Assembly (NCBI GenBank): GCA_045654805.1
Contig: JAZOOD010000063.1
Location: 50,170-114,169 of the forward strand
Reading direction: 5' to 3'
DNA: 64,000 nt
Source: CAZNKU01 sp045654805
GTDB lineage: Bacteria; Bacillota; Clostridia; Monoglobales; Firm-18
Every line of letters starts with the position of its first letter. Positions within the stretch are counted from its first letter, which is position 1. The position numbers and the translations under genes were made by a program. The notes beneath the pieces are model-generated. The model was not told where the DNA came from, made no database searches, and saw only the letters and a program-made list of their open reading frames with translations. Of this stretch, positions 38,205-48,053 are shown in pieces.

Positions 38205-40421
38205 ATGAAAAAACTTATTGCACTTTTATTGACTGTTGTACTTATGATACCCGGTGTATCAGCTTTTGCTCTGCATAGTACTGATAAAGCGATTAATGGA
38301 AAGTATGTTAATTATATTGCTGAGTCAATAGAAAAAACGTCATACGGAGAGTATGAAATAGATAAAGAAAATATTTATATTATCGAAAAAACCAATGTGG
38401 ATAAGTACATGGCAGGCAGTGAACCAATTGAGTTTTATGTTGCTGTTCCTGTACTTGGGACAGATGATATTGCCTACAGCATATTTAGTAATGGTAAATA
38501 CTATCGGGAAACACTTAACGCAGCATCTATGCTTCATGTTGAAAATTATATGAATACAAAGATTGACGAATATATCGATAACAATAATCTTAAAAACATC
38601 ACAGAGGTTGTAAGCACAATATTCTACGGACGTACAGGAATAAATACATACCGTGTTGTAGCAGATAATGAAATATATTTTATTCCCTATTATTTTGAAG
38701 CTAAATATAATTTGGCGAATGATGAAGAATGTTCAATAGAGCTTGGAAAGGCGTATAGGGACACGGATTTTGTCAAACGGTTGAAAAAAGAAGAAGTTTC
38801 CTTTGCGGAATATAAAGAGGCACAGAAAAAAGCCGAAGAAGAAAAAATTGCCGCCGAGGAAGCTGCAGAGGAGGCTAAATACCGTCCTGTTGTGTCGTTG
38901 GGAGAAGATGGGGAAGAGAACATAACCGTTAACGGATATAATTTGAAAGATGTATTAAGCGAACTTAATGAAAGCATTTCAGCTATGGGATTTGGCTCTA
39001 ATATTGAAATTGGTGTAAAAACAGATGATAAGGAATATATTACAAATTATTATTGGCAAAATGGTTGTGAAGTTGAAAATGTAAGCAACTTTGCCAAGGG
39101 GTTATTTGCAGAAATAACTACTCAGGCAATGTCTGGTAAACCAAACTATTCAAAAAATATAACATATTGCAAATTTAATTTAAAACATAATGAAGGGCTT
39201 AAGAGTATTAAACATTCCGTAAATGTAAGCGTATGGAACAATGGTGTAAAAATAATCATTAACAGAGATAATATTATAGAGTTAAAGGTTAAAAATTCCA
39301 AAGAAATTGTGAAGTACATTGACAGTTACGGAAATAATAAATTTGATGGTTTTAAATATGAAAAGAATGATGAAAATACACCCTCTTACAGAGGTAATCT
39401 TGAGGGACTTACGAAAACAGATGTTATTGAATTCGAATTTAAACTAACTGATGATGTAGGGGGAAGTATTGAAAACGAGGTAGGCTCCGTTGGAGAAACC
39501 ATAAAGGGTGTGTTTGAAAAATATAAGGAAAATAAATATAAATCCACATACATTCTTACTCTTTCGGGAAGTAAGGGTAAAACGGCGGTTTATGACCAAA
39601 AGCAATCATCACTTGATGGAACAAAGGAAATATTTTCAAATAATATAACTCTTTATTTTTTAGATAAATTAAGGTTTGAAAATCAGCAGTTGGTGGAATA
39701 TACCGTTGGAGAAGCAAATAAAACCTATAAATTAAAAATGATTTTTAAAGACAGAGATATATCACAGGTCTTTTTTGGGGATGTTAAGTGTACGGATTTA
39801 AAATATATACGACTTACTGAGGATACAAAGCTTTCTGATGAGTATACAGAAAAGGGCAAGGAGCCGGTAATTAAAGAAGCAAAGGAGTGTGCAGATACTC
39901 TTTACAATATGGGCTTGTTTAAGGGGACTAACGATGGTTACGAACTTGAAAAAAGTCTTACAAGGGAAGAAAGTGCAACTATTTTAACAAGATTGCTCGG
40001 TGATGAAGACAAAATAAATAATATTAATTATAATGAAGTATTCAGCGATGTGGATAAGAACAGATGGTCATATACTTATGTAATGTACTGTTATCATAAT
40101 AATATTACAAAAGGAACAAGTGAAAGTACATTTTCACCTGATGTTCAGATTGACGCAGAGCAGTTTGTAACATTGCTTATGAGACTGTTAGGTTATAATG
40201 ATGTGGAACCGGACACAGCATTGACTAATGGTGTAAAATACGGACTTTTTACTGAAGAGATGGCTGAGGATATAAAAAAAGCTGATGTATTTACAAGAAG
40301 CTTAATGGTACAAATAGTATATAACGGACTTAAAACAACAATGTCAGATGGAACAACTTTAGCACAAATTCTGGTAGATGAAAATGTTATAACACAAGAA
40401 CAAGCAAACGAGCTTGAATAA
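38205..40421 (+). CDS. secreted SLH-domain protein of unknown function
   Basis: A 738-residue exported protein. The start at 38205 (MKKLIALLL) follows AAAGGAAG and opens a signal peptide with cleavage near VSAFA. A Lys/Glu/Ala-rich helical stretch lies about residues 195-235. The long central region is beta-rich and unassigned; the C-terminal 190 residues contain S-layer homology-like repeats (DTLYNMGLFKGTNDGYEL..., SDVDKNRWSYTYVMYCYHNN...TFSPDVQIDAEQF, and a third weaker one) that would anchor it to the wall. It is monocistronic, with its own terminators on both sides. Confidence 0.75.
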   Translation: MKKLIALLLTVVLMIPGVSAFALHSTDKAINGKYVNYIAESIEKTSYGEYEIDKENIYIIEKTNVDKYMAGSEPIEFYVAVPVLGTDDIAYSIFSNGKYYRETLNAASMLHVENYMNTKIDEYIDNNNLKNITEVVSTIFYGRTGINTYRVVADNEIYFIPYYFEAKYNLANDEECSIELGKAYRDTDFVKRLKKEEVSFAEYKEAQKKAEEEKIAAEEAAEEAKYRPVVSLGEDGEENITVNGYNLKDVLSELNESISAMGFGSNIEIGVKTDDKEYITNYYWQNGCEVENVSNFAKGLFAEITTQAMSGKPNYSKNITYCKFNLKHNEGLKSIKHSVNVSVWNNGVKIIINRDNIIELKVKNSKEIVKYIDSYGNNKFDGFKYEKNDENTPSYRGNLEGLTKTDVIEFEFKLTDDVGGSIENEVGSVGETIKGVFEKYKENKYKSTYILTLSGSKGKTAVYDQKQSSLDGTKEIFSNNITLYFLDKLRFENQQLVEYTVGEANKTYKLKMIFKDRDISQVFFGDVKCTDLKYIRLTEDTKLSDEYTEKGKEPVIKEAKECADTLYNMGLFKGTNDGYELEKSLTREESATILTRLLGDEDKINNINYNEVFSDVDKNRWSYTYVMYCYHNNITKGTSESTFSPDVQIDAEQFVTLLMRLLGYNDVEPDTALTNGVKYGLFTEEMAEDIKKADVFTRSLMVQIVYNGLKTTMSDGTTLAQILVDENVITQEQANELE

Positions 40422-40458
40422 AAAAGATTGCCTCGATTAAACCCGAGGCAATCTTTTT
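40421..40458. terminator. bidirectional terminator between the SLH gene and pgcA
   Basis: AAAAAGATTGCCTCG / CGAGGCAATCTTTTT with an 8-base loop. A- and T-runs flank it, serving both convergent genes. Confidence 0.93.
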
Positions 40459-42185
40459 TAATTACTCATATATTGTTCAACAGCTTTTTTAACTTTATCT
40501 AAAATTTTCTTTGCATTATCTTCCGTATCTGACTGTATCAGATAATACATCTTTATTTTTGGTTCTGTTCCGGACGGACGTGCCACAAAGCTTGCACCGT
40601 CTGTAAGTTCAAAGTACAACACGTCGGATTTTGGCAAAGACAGGGATTCTTCCGTATCACTTTCAAGGTTATACTTTACACCTGTCTTGTAATCGCGGAT
40701 TGCAGTAACCTTAAATTCACCAAATTGTTTTGGATTATTATTACGCATATCGTTCATAATCTCTTGAATTTTTGCAATACCTTCGCTGCCTTCCATAGTG
40801 ATGCTTACAGTTTCTTCTGCAAAACCGCCATAGGTTTTGTACAGTTCCTGCATTACATCGTACAATGTTTTACCTTTTTTGCTGTAATATGCAGCCATTT
40901 CTGCAATAAGCATACTTGCTACAACTGCATCCTTATCCCTTGCGTGTGTTCCTACAAGGTAGCCGTAGCTTTCTTCAAAGCCAAGCAAGAACTCATTACT
41001 TCCCGTTGTTTCAAACTCGTGTATTTTTTCGCCGATAAACTTAAAGCCTGTAAGAGTTTCGATATATTCCATCCCGTGGCTTTCTGTTAGTACTTTTGCC
41101 ATTTTAGTAGAAACTATTGTTGATATTACAGCACCATTTTCGGGTAGTGTTCCACGTTCTTTTTTTGCAGATATAATGTAGTCTACAAGTAATGCACCTA
41201 CTTGGTTGCCGGACATAGGGATATATTCGCCTTGGTCATTACGAAGCATTATACCCATACGGTCTGCGTCGGGGTCTGTACCGATAATAAGGCTTACGTC
41301 ATTTTGCTTTGCAAGTTCCACAGCCTTTGTAAAGCATTCTTTGTTTTCTGGATTCGGTGCAGAAACTGTTGGGAATGAGCCGTCGGGGTCTTCCTGTTCC
41401 TTTACAACAATTACGTGTTTAAAACCTGATTTTTCAAGTATTGCACGTACCGGCTTGTTGCCACTGCCGTGGATAGGTGTGTATACCAGTTTGAAGGTAT
41501 CTGCAACTTCCTTTACAACATCCGGATTAATTGCCTGGGTATAAACTGCGTCGATATATGCATCGTCAACTTCCTTGCCGATTATTGTAAGCAAGCCAGA
41601 TTTTTCCGCATCCTCTTTAGACATAGTTTTAGCATCAAACATATCAAGGGCATTTATTTCCTCCAAAACCTTGTCAGAAACTGCAGGAGGCAACTGTCCC
41701 CCATCTTCCCAATATGCTTTGTAGCCGTTATATTTTGCAGGGTTGTGGGATGCTGTAATTGCAATACCTGCGATACAGTTTAAATGCCTGATTGTAAAGG
41801 AAATTTCCGGTACAGGACGCAGGGATTCAAAAAGATAAGTTTTAATACCGTTTGCACAAAGTGTAAGAGCTGTTTCAAGAGCAAATTCACTGGAAAAATG
41901 TCTGGAATCATAGCCTATGGTTACACCACGGGCTTTAAGCTCTTCACCGTGTTTTGAAATATAGTTTGATATTCCCTGAGTGGCACGGCGTACAACGTAT
42001 TTGTTCATACGGTTTGTACCCATACCAAGGACACCTCTTAGACCGGCTGTACCAAATGCTAGGCTTTGATAAAAAGAGTCCTTGATTTCAGCATCATTGT
42101 CTTCAATTTCCTTTAATTTAATTTTGTCTGCTTCGTCAACAGATGATGAATTAAGCCATTTTATATAAGTTTCCCTATAGTTCAT
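40458..42185 (-). CDS. pgcA: phosphoglucomutase/phosphomannomutase
   Basis: A 575-residue alpha-D-phosphohexomutase. The phosphoserine loop is TASHNPAKYNGYK, the metal loop is GTDPDADRMG, the sugar loop GFEESYGYL and the phosphate-binding loop ARPSGTEPKIK. It interconverts glucose-1-phosphate and glucose-6-phosphate, feeding surface polysaccharide and glycogen routes. The long-form length fits the PgcA group. The start at 42185 (MNYRETY) follows GGGGGGACC; an upstream ATG at 42209 lacks a site. It lies next to the divergent BY-kinase cluster. Confidence 0.93.
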   Translation of the reverse strand: MNYRETYIKWLNSSSVDEADKIKLKEIEDNDAEIKDSFYQSLAFGTAGLRGVLGMGTNRMNKYVVRRATQGISNYISKHGEELKARGVTIGYDSRHFSSEFALETALTLCANGIKTYLFESLRPVPEISFTIRHLNCIAGIAITASHNPAKYNGYKAYWEDGGQLPPAVSDKVLEEINALDMFDAKTMSKEDAEKSGLLTIIGKEVDDAYIDAVYTQAINPDVVKEVADTFKLVYTPIHGSGNKPVRAILEKSGFKHVIVVKEQEDPDGSFPTVSAPNPENKECFTKAVELAKQNDVSLIIGTDPDADRMGIMLRNDQGEYIPMSGNQVGALLVDYIISAKKERGTLPENGAVISTIVSTKMAKVLTESHGMEYIETLTGFKFIGEKIHEFETTGSNEFLLGFEESYGYLVGTHARDKDAVVASMLIAEMAAYYSKKGKTLYDVMQELYKTYGGFAEETVSITMEGSEGIAKIQEIMNDMRNNNPKQFGEFKVTAIRDYKTGVKYNLESDTEESLSLPKSDVLYFELTDGASFVARPSGTEPKIKMYYLIQSDTEDNAKKILDKVKKAVEQYMSN

Positions 42186-42271
42186 ATTGGTCCCCCCCTG
42201 TGTAATCATTGTATATAAATATTATATAATAAATATATTGTAAGGTCAATCAATTTATTTAAGAAAATTAG

Positions 42272-42300
42272 TTGCAAATGTTTTTCCTATATGCTATAAT
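42272..42300 (+). promoter_or_regulatory. promoter of the BY-kinase cluster
   Basis: TTGCAA at 42272-42277 and TATAAT at 42295-42300 with a 17-base spacer. Confidence 0.7.
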
Positions 42301-42354
42301 TAAAAAAGATGTGGGCATGGCTAATTTATTACTTTAGTAAAGGGGTATGTTGAG

Positions 42355-43080
42355 TTGGAAAAAGAAATTAATATTCAGGAAATAATTTCTGAAGCTTTAA
42401 AAAAATGGTGGCTTATACTAATAAGTGTTATAGTATGCGGAGCAATTTTCTTTACTTACAGCAATTTCGTTGTGGATGAGTTGTTTACATCAAATGGCTC
42501 AGTTTATGTAGATAATAAGGCACAGAAAATTATATCTACTGAAAATGTTAACAATACAGCTAACCTTTATGACCTTACTACTGCTGAGATGCTTGTTGAT
42601 ACATATATAGAAATTTTAAGCAGTAACGGATTTTTTGAATTAATCAAGAATAATATAGATACTGTTTATGAAGCTGAGCAGATGAGAAGAATGGTTAGAT
42701 ATTCAAGAGTTGAGGAAACGGGAGTTATTTATATAAGTGTTACAGCACCTTCTCCGGAGGATGCGAATATGATATGCTCTGCAGTTTTGGAATATGCTAA
42801 TTATCAGATTATGACAATTATGGAGGTAGGCTCTGTAAGGACAATTGACAAGGCATCTATGCCGGAATACCGTTCATACCCTAATGTTACAACCAATACA
42901 CTCTTAGGTATGATTTTTGGTGGATTGCTTGCTTTGGTAATTATTTTCCTTATGAATTATTTAGACGTCCGTATTAAGGGTGTTGAAGATATTGAGAGCA
43001 AGTATGACCTTGTTGTTTTGGGTACGATTCCCAATATGTTTGTAAGCAATACTTCCAATGGAGGTGGCGATTATGAGTAA
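42355..43080 (+). CDS. Wzz-type polysaccharide chain-length regulator / BY-kinase modulator
   Basis: A 241-residue membrane protein with two helices (about residues 20-40 and 182-204) flanking an extracellular domain, the Wzz/CapA layout. The N-terminus INIQEIISEALKKWWLILIS and the proline-rich SMPEYRSYPNV before the second helix are family features. It activates the separate cytoplasmic tyrosine kinase that follows and influences polymer length. It starts with TTG at 42355, 8 bases after AAGGGG. It overlaps the kinase start by 8 bases. Confidence 0.88.
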   Translation: MEKEINIQEIISEALKKWWLILISVIVCGAIFFTYSNFVVDELFTSNGSVYVDNKAQKIISTENVNNTANLYDLTTAEMLVDTYIEILSSNGFFELIKNNIDTVYEAEQMRRMVRYSRVEETGVIYISVTAPSPEDANMICSAVLEYANYQIMTIMEVGSVRTIDKASMPEYRSYPNVTTNTLLGMIFGGLLALVIIFLMNYLDVRIKGVEDIESKYDLVVLGTIPNMFVSNTSNGGGDYE

Positions 43081-43837
43081 GCTTAAGAACAAAGATAGTA
43101 AAAAAACGATGAAATACGATGGTTTACGCAATAGGGAAAATACAATATTGAGTGATAACAGCAAGTTTTTTGTTTCTGAGGCATATAAGACGTTGAGAAC
43201 AAATATACTTTTTTCTGCCGGAGATTCAGGGAGCAAATCATTTGTTATTACAAGTGCAATTCCCGGCGAGGGAAAGACTACTAATGCGATAAATCTTGCA
43301 ATTTCCTTCGCACAAACTGAAAAAAAGGTTGTTTTGATTGATGGGGATTTGAGAAAACCGAAGTTGCACAAATATTTTGATTTGGAAAATAAAACAGGGG
43401 TTTCAAATGTAATTTCAGGAGTTTATGACGGAACAAATAAGGATTTTATTCAAAATACACATATTGAAAATCTTGATTTGATAACTTCCGGACATATTCC
43501 TCCAAATCCGATTGAGCTTATGGCATCTGATAATATGTGTAAGTTTATAAAGAAACTTGAGGAAATTTATGATTTCATAATTATAGACACTCCTCCCGTT
43601 AACGTAGTTTCTGACGCTTTGGTGCTTTCTAAATATGTAACAGGATATATTATGGTTGCAAGAAGTGATTATACCGAATATCAGTCACTTAATAGTGCAA
43701 TGTCCAATTTTGAGCTTGCTAATATTAAGCCTCTTGGTATTATTTTAAACGATGTTGCAAACAAGAGGTCAAGATATTCCAGCAAGAGAAAATATGGGTA
43801 CAAATCCTACTATAACTATTATCGTTATGGGAATTAA
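43073..43837 (+). CDS. bacterial tyrosine kinase (CpsD/CapB type)
   Basis: A 254-residue BY-kinase. Walker A is PGEGKTTNA, Walker A' is VVLIDGDLRKPKLHKYF and Walker B is FIIIDTPPV. The C-terminus ends in a tyrosine cluster (YGYKSYYNYYRYGN) that is autophosphorylated. It controls polysaccharide export with the preceding membrane modulator. The start at 43073 follows GGAGGTGG; the frame open from 43058 has no ribosome site. Confidence 0.92.
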   Translation: MSKLKNKDSKKTMKYDGLRNRENTILSDNSKFFVSEAYKTLRTNILFSAGDSGSKSFVITSAIPGEGKTTNAINLAISFAQTEKKVVLIDGDLRKPKLHKYFDLENKTGVSNVISGVYDGTNKDFIQNTHIENLDLITSGHIPPNPIELMASDNMCKFIKKLEEIYDFIIIDTPPVNVVSDALVLSKYVTGYIMVARSDYTEYQSLNSAMSNFELANIKPLGIILNDVANKRSRYSSKRKYGYKSYYNYYRYGN

Positions 43838-43852
43838 TTAAAGGATTTATTT

Positions 43853-44551
43853 ATGATAGAAATACATACGCATATTTTACCTGGTATTGATGACGGAAGC
43901 CAAAGTGTTGATGAAAGTATCGAAATGCTTAACAGAATGGCAAAAACTGGCATAAAAAAGGTTGTTGCTACTCCACATTTCTATTATGGAATGTATTCAT
44001 CAATAGATGAATTTTTGGAAAAGCGACAGTTTGCATATGAAAAAATCAAAGATAAAAAACCCGAAAATATTGATGTTCTTTTGGGGTCAGAGGTTATGCT
44101 TGAATATAACTTGCATAAAGAGGACCTACAGAAACTTACCATAGAGGGTACGGATTATATATTGGTTGAAATGCCATATAATAAGTGGGACCCGTGGGTT
44201 TTTGATGAAATTTTTAAAATTTCTGCCAAACACGGATTATATGTCATAATAGCTCATATTGACAGGTACGTCAAAATTGTAAAGGATGAGCATATTCGCT
44301 CACTTATGGAGATGAATCTTAAGTTTCAGGTGAACGTGGATAATTTGGGCAGTTTATTCCGCAAATCTAATGCTATGAAGTTTATTGAAGACGGAGTAGC
44401 AGACTTTGCAAGTTCGGATTGCCACAATATGACTACCAGACCTCCTTGTCTGGCGGAGGCTATGAAAAAAATCAAATCACGGGCAGGGAATAATTCTGTG
44501 GAACAGCTTATGTATAATGCAGAGAGGATGCTACAGAATAAAAATCTTTAA
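43853..44551 (+). CDS. PHP-domain tyrosine phosphatase (CpsB/CapC type)
   Basis: A 232-residue manganese-dependent phosphatase. The PHP motifs are HTHILPGIDDGSQS at the N-terminus, ATPHFYYG, GSEVML, IIAHIDRY and ASSDCHN. It removes phosphate from the BY-kinase, completing the modulator-kinase-phosphatase set. It is 15 bases from the kinase gene. No glycosyltransferases follow; clpC comes next. Confidence 0.93.
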   Translation: MIEIHTHILPGIDDGSQSVDESIEMLNRMAKTGIKKVVATPHFYYGMYSSIDEFLEKRQFAYEKIKDKKPENIDVLLGSEVMLEYNLHKEDLQKLTIEGTDYILVEMPYNKWDPWVFDEIFKISAKHGLYVIIAHIDRYVKIVKDEHIRSLMEMNLKFQVNVDNLGSLFRKSNAMKFIEDGVADFASSDCHNMTTRPPCLAEAMKKIKSRAGNNSVEQLMYNAERMLQNKNL

Positions 44552-44647
44552 TATTTGTACAAATGCGGCTTGGGAGTTTACTTCCATGCCGTAAATTTTG
44601 TTTTAAGGTATGGAAATTTTGTCCATAATACTGTTGGGGGTGAAATA

Positions 44648-47050
44648 ATGTTCCAGGAAACAAATTTTACTAAAAGTGCTGAAAGGGTATTGATATACTC
44701 AAAAGAATATGTTTTGGAACTTGGACAGAGTGCAGTGGGGACTGAACATATTTTGCTGGGGATGCTGAAGGAACAGGATTGTATAGCAGCTAAAATATTG
44801 CAGAGTATGGGTATAACGGAGGAACTTGTGTATTCAGCCATAGAAGATATGGTGGCAAAGGATTATGCGGAAGAATATTCGGTAGTAGGGATTACGCCTA
44901 AGACAAGAGAAGTTTTGGAAAATTCATATAAAATTGCCACACGTATGAAGCAAAAAAATGTAGGTACGGAACATATATTTCTTGCAATACTTGATGATGA
45001 GTTTAATATAGCCACCCAAGTGTTGAAAAAACTAAATGTAAATTTCAGCAGACTTCGTGATAAAGCATTAATGGCGTGCACATCTATGAACAGTGAAGTA
45101 AAACAGCCTAAAAAAACTCCAACACTGGATAAATTTTCCCGAGACCTTACAAAGCTTGCGTCAGAGGGAAAGCTTGATAACGTTATAGGAAGACAAAAGG
45201 AAATAGAACGTGCAGTGCAAATTTTATCCAGACGCTCTAAAAACAACCCTTGTCTTATAGGGGAGCCGGGGGTTGGCAAAACAGCTATAGTAGAGGGTAT
45301 TGCCTGTAAAATATTCAACCGTCAGTTAGGAGGTAATCTGTTGGGAAAAAGACTGATTTCAATGGATTTGTCTTCTATGGTTGCAGGAACAAAATACCGT
45401 GGGGAATTTGAAGAACGATTAAAGAAAATACTTGATGAGGTAATAGAGGCAGGAAATATTATTTTATTTATAGATGAATTGCATACAATAATCGGTGCAG
45501 GTGCAGCAGAGGGGTCAATTGATGCGGCAAATATACTAAAGCCTTTGCTTGCAAGAGGGGAAATACAGCTTATCGGTGCCACAACCATTGAAGAATATCG
45601 TAAGCACATTGAAAAAGATGCAGCTTTGGAACGCCGTTTTCAGCCTGTAATGATAGAGCCTCCGGATGAGAATGAATGCTATAATATATTAATGGGATTA
45701 AGAAGTTACTATGAAAAGCATCACGGGGTAAAGATTACTGACGAAAGCCTCCTTGCTGCTGTAAAGCTATCGTCAAGATATATACAGGATAGATTTTTAC
45801 CCGACAAGGCAATAGACCTTGTGGATGAGGCAGCTTCAAGGCTAAAAATAAGTTCCGGAGCAGAAAATTCTGAGATTGCATATATCAAGGGGCAGATTAA
45901 ACAGACAGAGGATGAATTGGATGCCAATCTTAAAATGTCACGCTATGATGATGCATCTATATGCCGCACAAGACTGTTGAATCTAAAAGACCAACTTACT
46001 GAAATACGAAGTAACAGTAATTTGTTACAACCTGAACTGGAGCTTACTGCTGAACATATTGCGGAAATTCTTTCTACGTGGACCGGTATTCCTGTAACAA
46101 GATTAACTGCCGGGGAGGAAAGCTCCTTGGTTAATATGGAGGAGGAATTAAAACAGAGTATCATTGGGCAAGATGAGGCAATATCACTGGTTTCTAAGGC
46201 TATCAAGCGAGGGAGAACAGGTATCAAAAATCCTGACAGACCCATAGGTTCATTTATATTTGCAGGTCCTACAGGCGTTGGCAAAACAGAGCTTGCAAAG
46301 TTGTTGGCATCAACAGTTTTTGGTGACGAAAGAGCTTTAATAAGAATTGATATGAGCGAATATATGGAACAACATTCCGTATCAAAGCTTATGGGAGCCC
46401 CTCCGGGATATGTGGGATACGATAATGGAGGAAAGCTCACGGAAATGGTAAGAAGAAGGCCTTATAGCGTAGTGCTGTTTGATGAAATTGAAAAGGCACA
46501 TCCGGATGTGTTAAATGTTCTCTTACAGGTGCTGGAGGACGGGTTTATGACCGATTCCCAAAGCCGAAGGGTGGATTTTAAAAATGCGGTTATAATTATG
46601 ACAACTAACGTGGGAGCTTCCGAGATTCTTACTAAAAAGACTGTGGGATTTGATAATTCAAACGGTAAGGCAACTATAAAAAAGGATATTAAATCTTCTC
46701 TTAAACGCAGTCTTAAGCCGGAGTTTATAAACAGGGTTGATGACATAGTTGTATTTAATGTATTATCCGAAGAAGATATTTTAAAAATAGCAGCCAAAAT
46801 GCTTGGTGAGCTTTCTGCAAGGCTTAAGGAAAATGATGTTTATGTTGAATTTTCTGAAAGGGTAGTACAGGAAATTGCAGATAAAGCATACGATGTAAAA
46901 TACGGTGCAAGGCCGCTAAGGCGGAAAATACAGAATATGATTGAAGATTTTATGGCAGAAGCTGTGATAAACGGAGAAATAAAGAAATTTAAGGAATATA
47001 CAGTTGATTTTGAAGATGGAATAAAAATCAGAGAGAAAATAACTGCATAA
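44648..47050 (+). CDS. clpC: ATP-dependent Clp protease ATPase subunit ClpC
   Basis: An 800-residue Hsp100 chaperone. Two Clp_N repeats (residues about 1-145), a first AAA with Walker A GEPGVGKT and Walker B ILFIDELH, a UVR-type middle domain (about 420-460), a second AAA with Walker A GPTGVGKT, and the C-terminal small domain are all present. It feeds substrates to ClpP, with adaptor MecA or McsB in relatives. ctsR and mcsAB, usual neighbours, are absent. The start at 44648 (MFQETNFT) follows GGGGGTG; the longer open frame from 44555 has no site. Confidence 0.94.
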   Translation: MFQETNFTKSAERVLIYSKEYVLELGQSAVGTEHILLGMLKEQDCIAAKILQSMGITEELVYSAIEDMVAKDYAEEYSVVGITPKTREVLENSYKIATRMKQKNVGTEHIFLAILDDEFNIATQVLKKLNVNFSRLRDKALMACTSMNSEVKQPKKTPTLDKFSRDLTKLASEGKLDNVIGRQKEIERAVQILSRRSKNNPCLIGEPGVGKTAIVEGIACKIFNRQLGGNLLGKRLISMDLSSMVAGTKYRGEFEERLKKILDEVIEAGNIILFIDELHTIIGAGAAEGSIDAANILKPLLARGEIQLIGATTIEEYRKHIEKDAALERRFQPVMIEPPDENECYNILMGLRSYYEKHHGVKITDESLLAAVKLSSRYIQDRFLPDKAIDLVDEAASRLKISSGAENSEIAYIKGQIKQTEDELDANLKMSRYDDASICRTRLLNLKDQLTEIRSNSNLLQPELELTAEHIAEILSTWTGIPVTRLTAGEESSLVNMEEELKQSIIGQDEAISLVSKAIKRGRTGIKNPDRPIGSFIFAGPTGVGKTELAKLLASTVFGDERALIRIDMSEYMEQHSVSKLMGAPPGYVGYDNGGKLTEMVRRRPYSVVLFDEIEKAHPDVLNVLLQVLEDGFMTDSQSRRVDFKNAVIIMTTNVGASEILTKKTVGFDNSNGKATIKKDIKSSLKRSLKPEFINRVDDIVVFNVLSEEDILKIAAKMLGELSARLKENDVYVEFSERVVQEIADKAYDVKYGARPLRRKIQNMIEDFMAEAVINGEIKKFKEYTVDFEDGIKIREKITA

Positions 47051-47054
47051 TTAT

Positions 47055-47090
47055 AGGGTGTGGCAAAAATATGTTTGCTACACCCTTTTC
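47055..47090 (+). terminator. terminator of clpC
   Basis: AGGGTGTGGCAAA pairs with TTTGCTACACCCT (one G-U), followed by TTTT. Confidence 0.82.
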
Positions 47091-47103
47091 CATATATTGA
47101 ATG

Positions 47104-47132
47104 TTGATTGGGTTTACATAATATGATATAAT
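47104..47132 (+). promoter_or_regulatory. promoter of the SleB-like gene
   Basis: TTGATT at 47104-47109 and TATAAT at 47127-47132 with a 17-base spacer. Confidence 0.65.
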
Positions 47133-47173
47133 TGTGAAGTGAATTAACATAAAATACAGGAAAGGAGAAGATT

Positions 47174-48010
47174 ATGTTTTACAAGCTTTTGGCTGTTGTT
47201 GCGACTGTTTTTACAGTCTGTGGAATGTTGGCATTTAACACATATGCAGACAACAGTGTACCAATCAGTATTTATGTTAATGAAAGGGAGATTTGCACTG
47301 ATGAAAGTGCATATATTGAAAAGGGAACAACCTTTGTTCCTGTACGTGCAATATGTAATGCAATGGGTGTTACCGATATAGATTGGGATAATACTCAAAA
47401 AAAGGCAACTGTAAAGGGTTATAGTAAAATTGAATTTTATATAGGTAAACTGTATGCCTATGTAAATGGTGAAAAAAAGATTATGTCCCGTGCAGCGGAG
47501 CTGAAAAACGGAAGGACTATGGTGCCGGTGAGATTTTTTGCAGAGGCGTCAGATGCTGTAGTACAATGGGACAATACCCTGCATTCCGTAAAAATAGCCA
47601 AGGATGGAGTATATGTGCCTTCTAAGTATACAGCAAATGGATATTCGCCGGATGATATTCTGTGGCTTTCACGTATAGTAGAGGCGGAGAGTGCAGGAGA
47701 GCCTGTAGCGGGGCAGATTGCGGTAGCAAATGTGATTTTGAACAGGGTTAGAGATGTAAATTATCCAAATACAATTTACGGAGTAATATTTGACCGAAAT
47801 TACGGGGTGCAGTTTCAACCCATTGCTAACGGGACTATTTATAATACACCTTCCAAAAGATGTGTTTCTGCTGCCAAGCGTGCCGTGAAGGGCGAGAATT
47901 ACGTAGGCGGATGCCTGTATTTTCTTAACGAAAGATTAGCAACTAATATGTGGATTGTGAATAATCGTAGCTATTATACAACTATAAATAATCATTCATT
48001 TTATTTGTAA
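47174..48010 (+). CDS. SleB-like cell wall/cortex hydrolase with CuAO-N domain
   Basis: A 278-residue secreted protein. A signal peptide (cleavage near NTYA) is followed by a copper-amine-oxidase N-terminal-like domain (about residues 30-135: ISIYVNEREI...GTTFVPVRAIC...GRTMVPVRFFAEA), which serves as a wall-binding or dimerising module. A Hydrolase_2/SleB domain (about 150-278) has the conserved SRIVEAESAGEPVAGQIAVANVILNR segment, with Glu as likely catalytic residue. SleB is a lytic transglycosylase for spore cortex; the role may be germination or vegetative wall turnover. It is monocistronic, with strong terminators. Confidence 0.88.
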   Translation: MFYKLLAVVATVFTVCGMLAFNTYADNSVPISIYVNEREICTDESAYIEKGTTFVPVRAICNAMGVTDIDWDNTQKKATVKGYSKIEFYIGKLYAYVNGEKKIMSRAAELKNGRTMVPVRFFAEASDAVVQWDNTLHSVKIAKDGVYVPSKYTANGYSPDDILWLSRIVEAESAGEPVAGQIAVANVILNRVRDVNYPNTIYGVIFDRNYGVQFQPIANGTIYNTPSKRCVSAAKRAVKGENYVGGCLYFLNERLATNMWIVNNRSYYTTINNHSFYL

Positions 48011-48012
48011 AT

Positions 48013-48053
48013 AAAACAAATGCTCATTCGTATTATGAATGAGCATTTGTTTT
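48013..48053. terminator. bidirectional terminator between the SleB-like gene and tmcAL
   Basis: AAAACAAATGCTCATTC / GAATGAGCATTTGTTTT with a 7-base loop. Confidence 0.93.

Noticed and set aside
45943..46440. Long antisense frames inside clpC, der and ftsH
   Set aside because: They lack ribosome sites and lie opposite strongly conserved coding sequence; shadows of codon bias.
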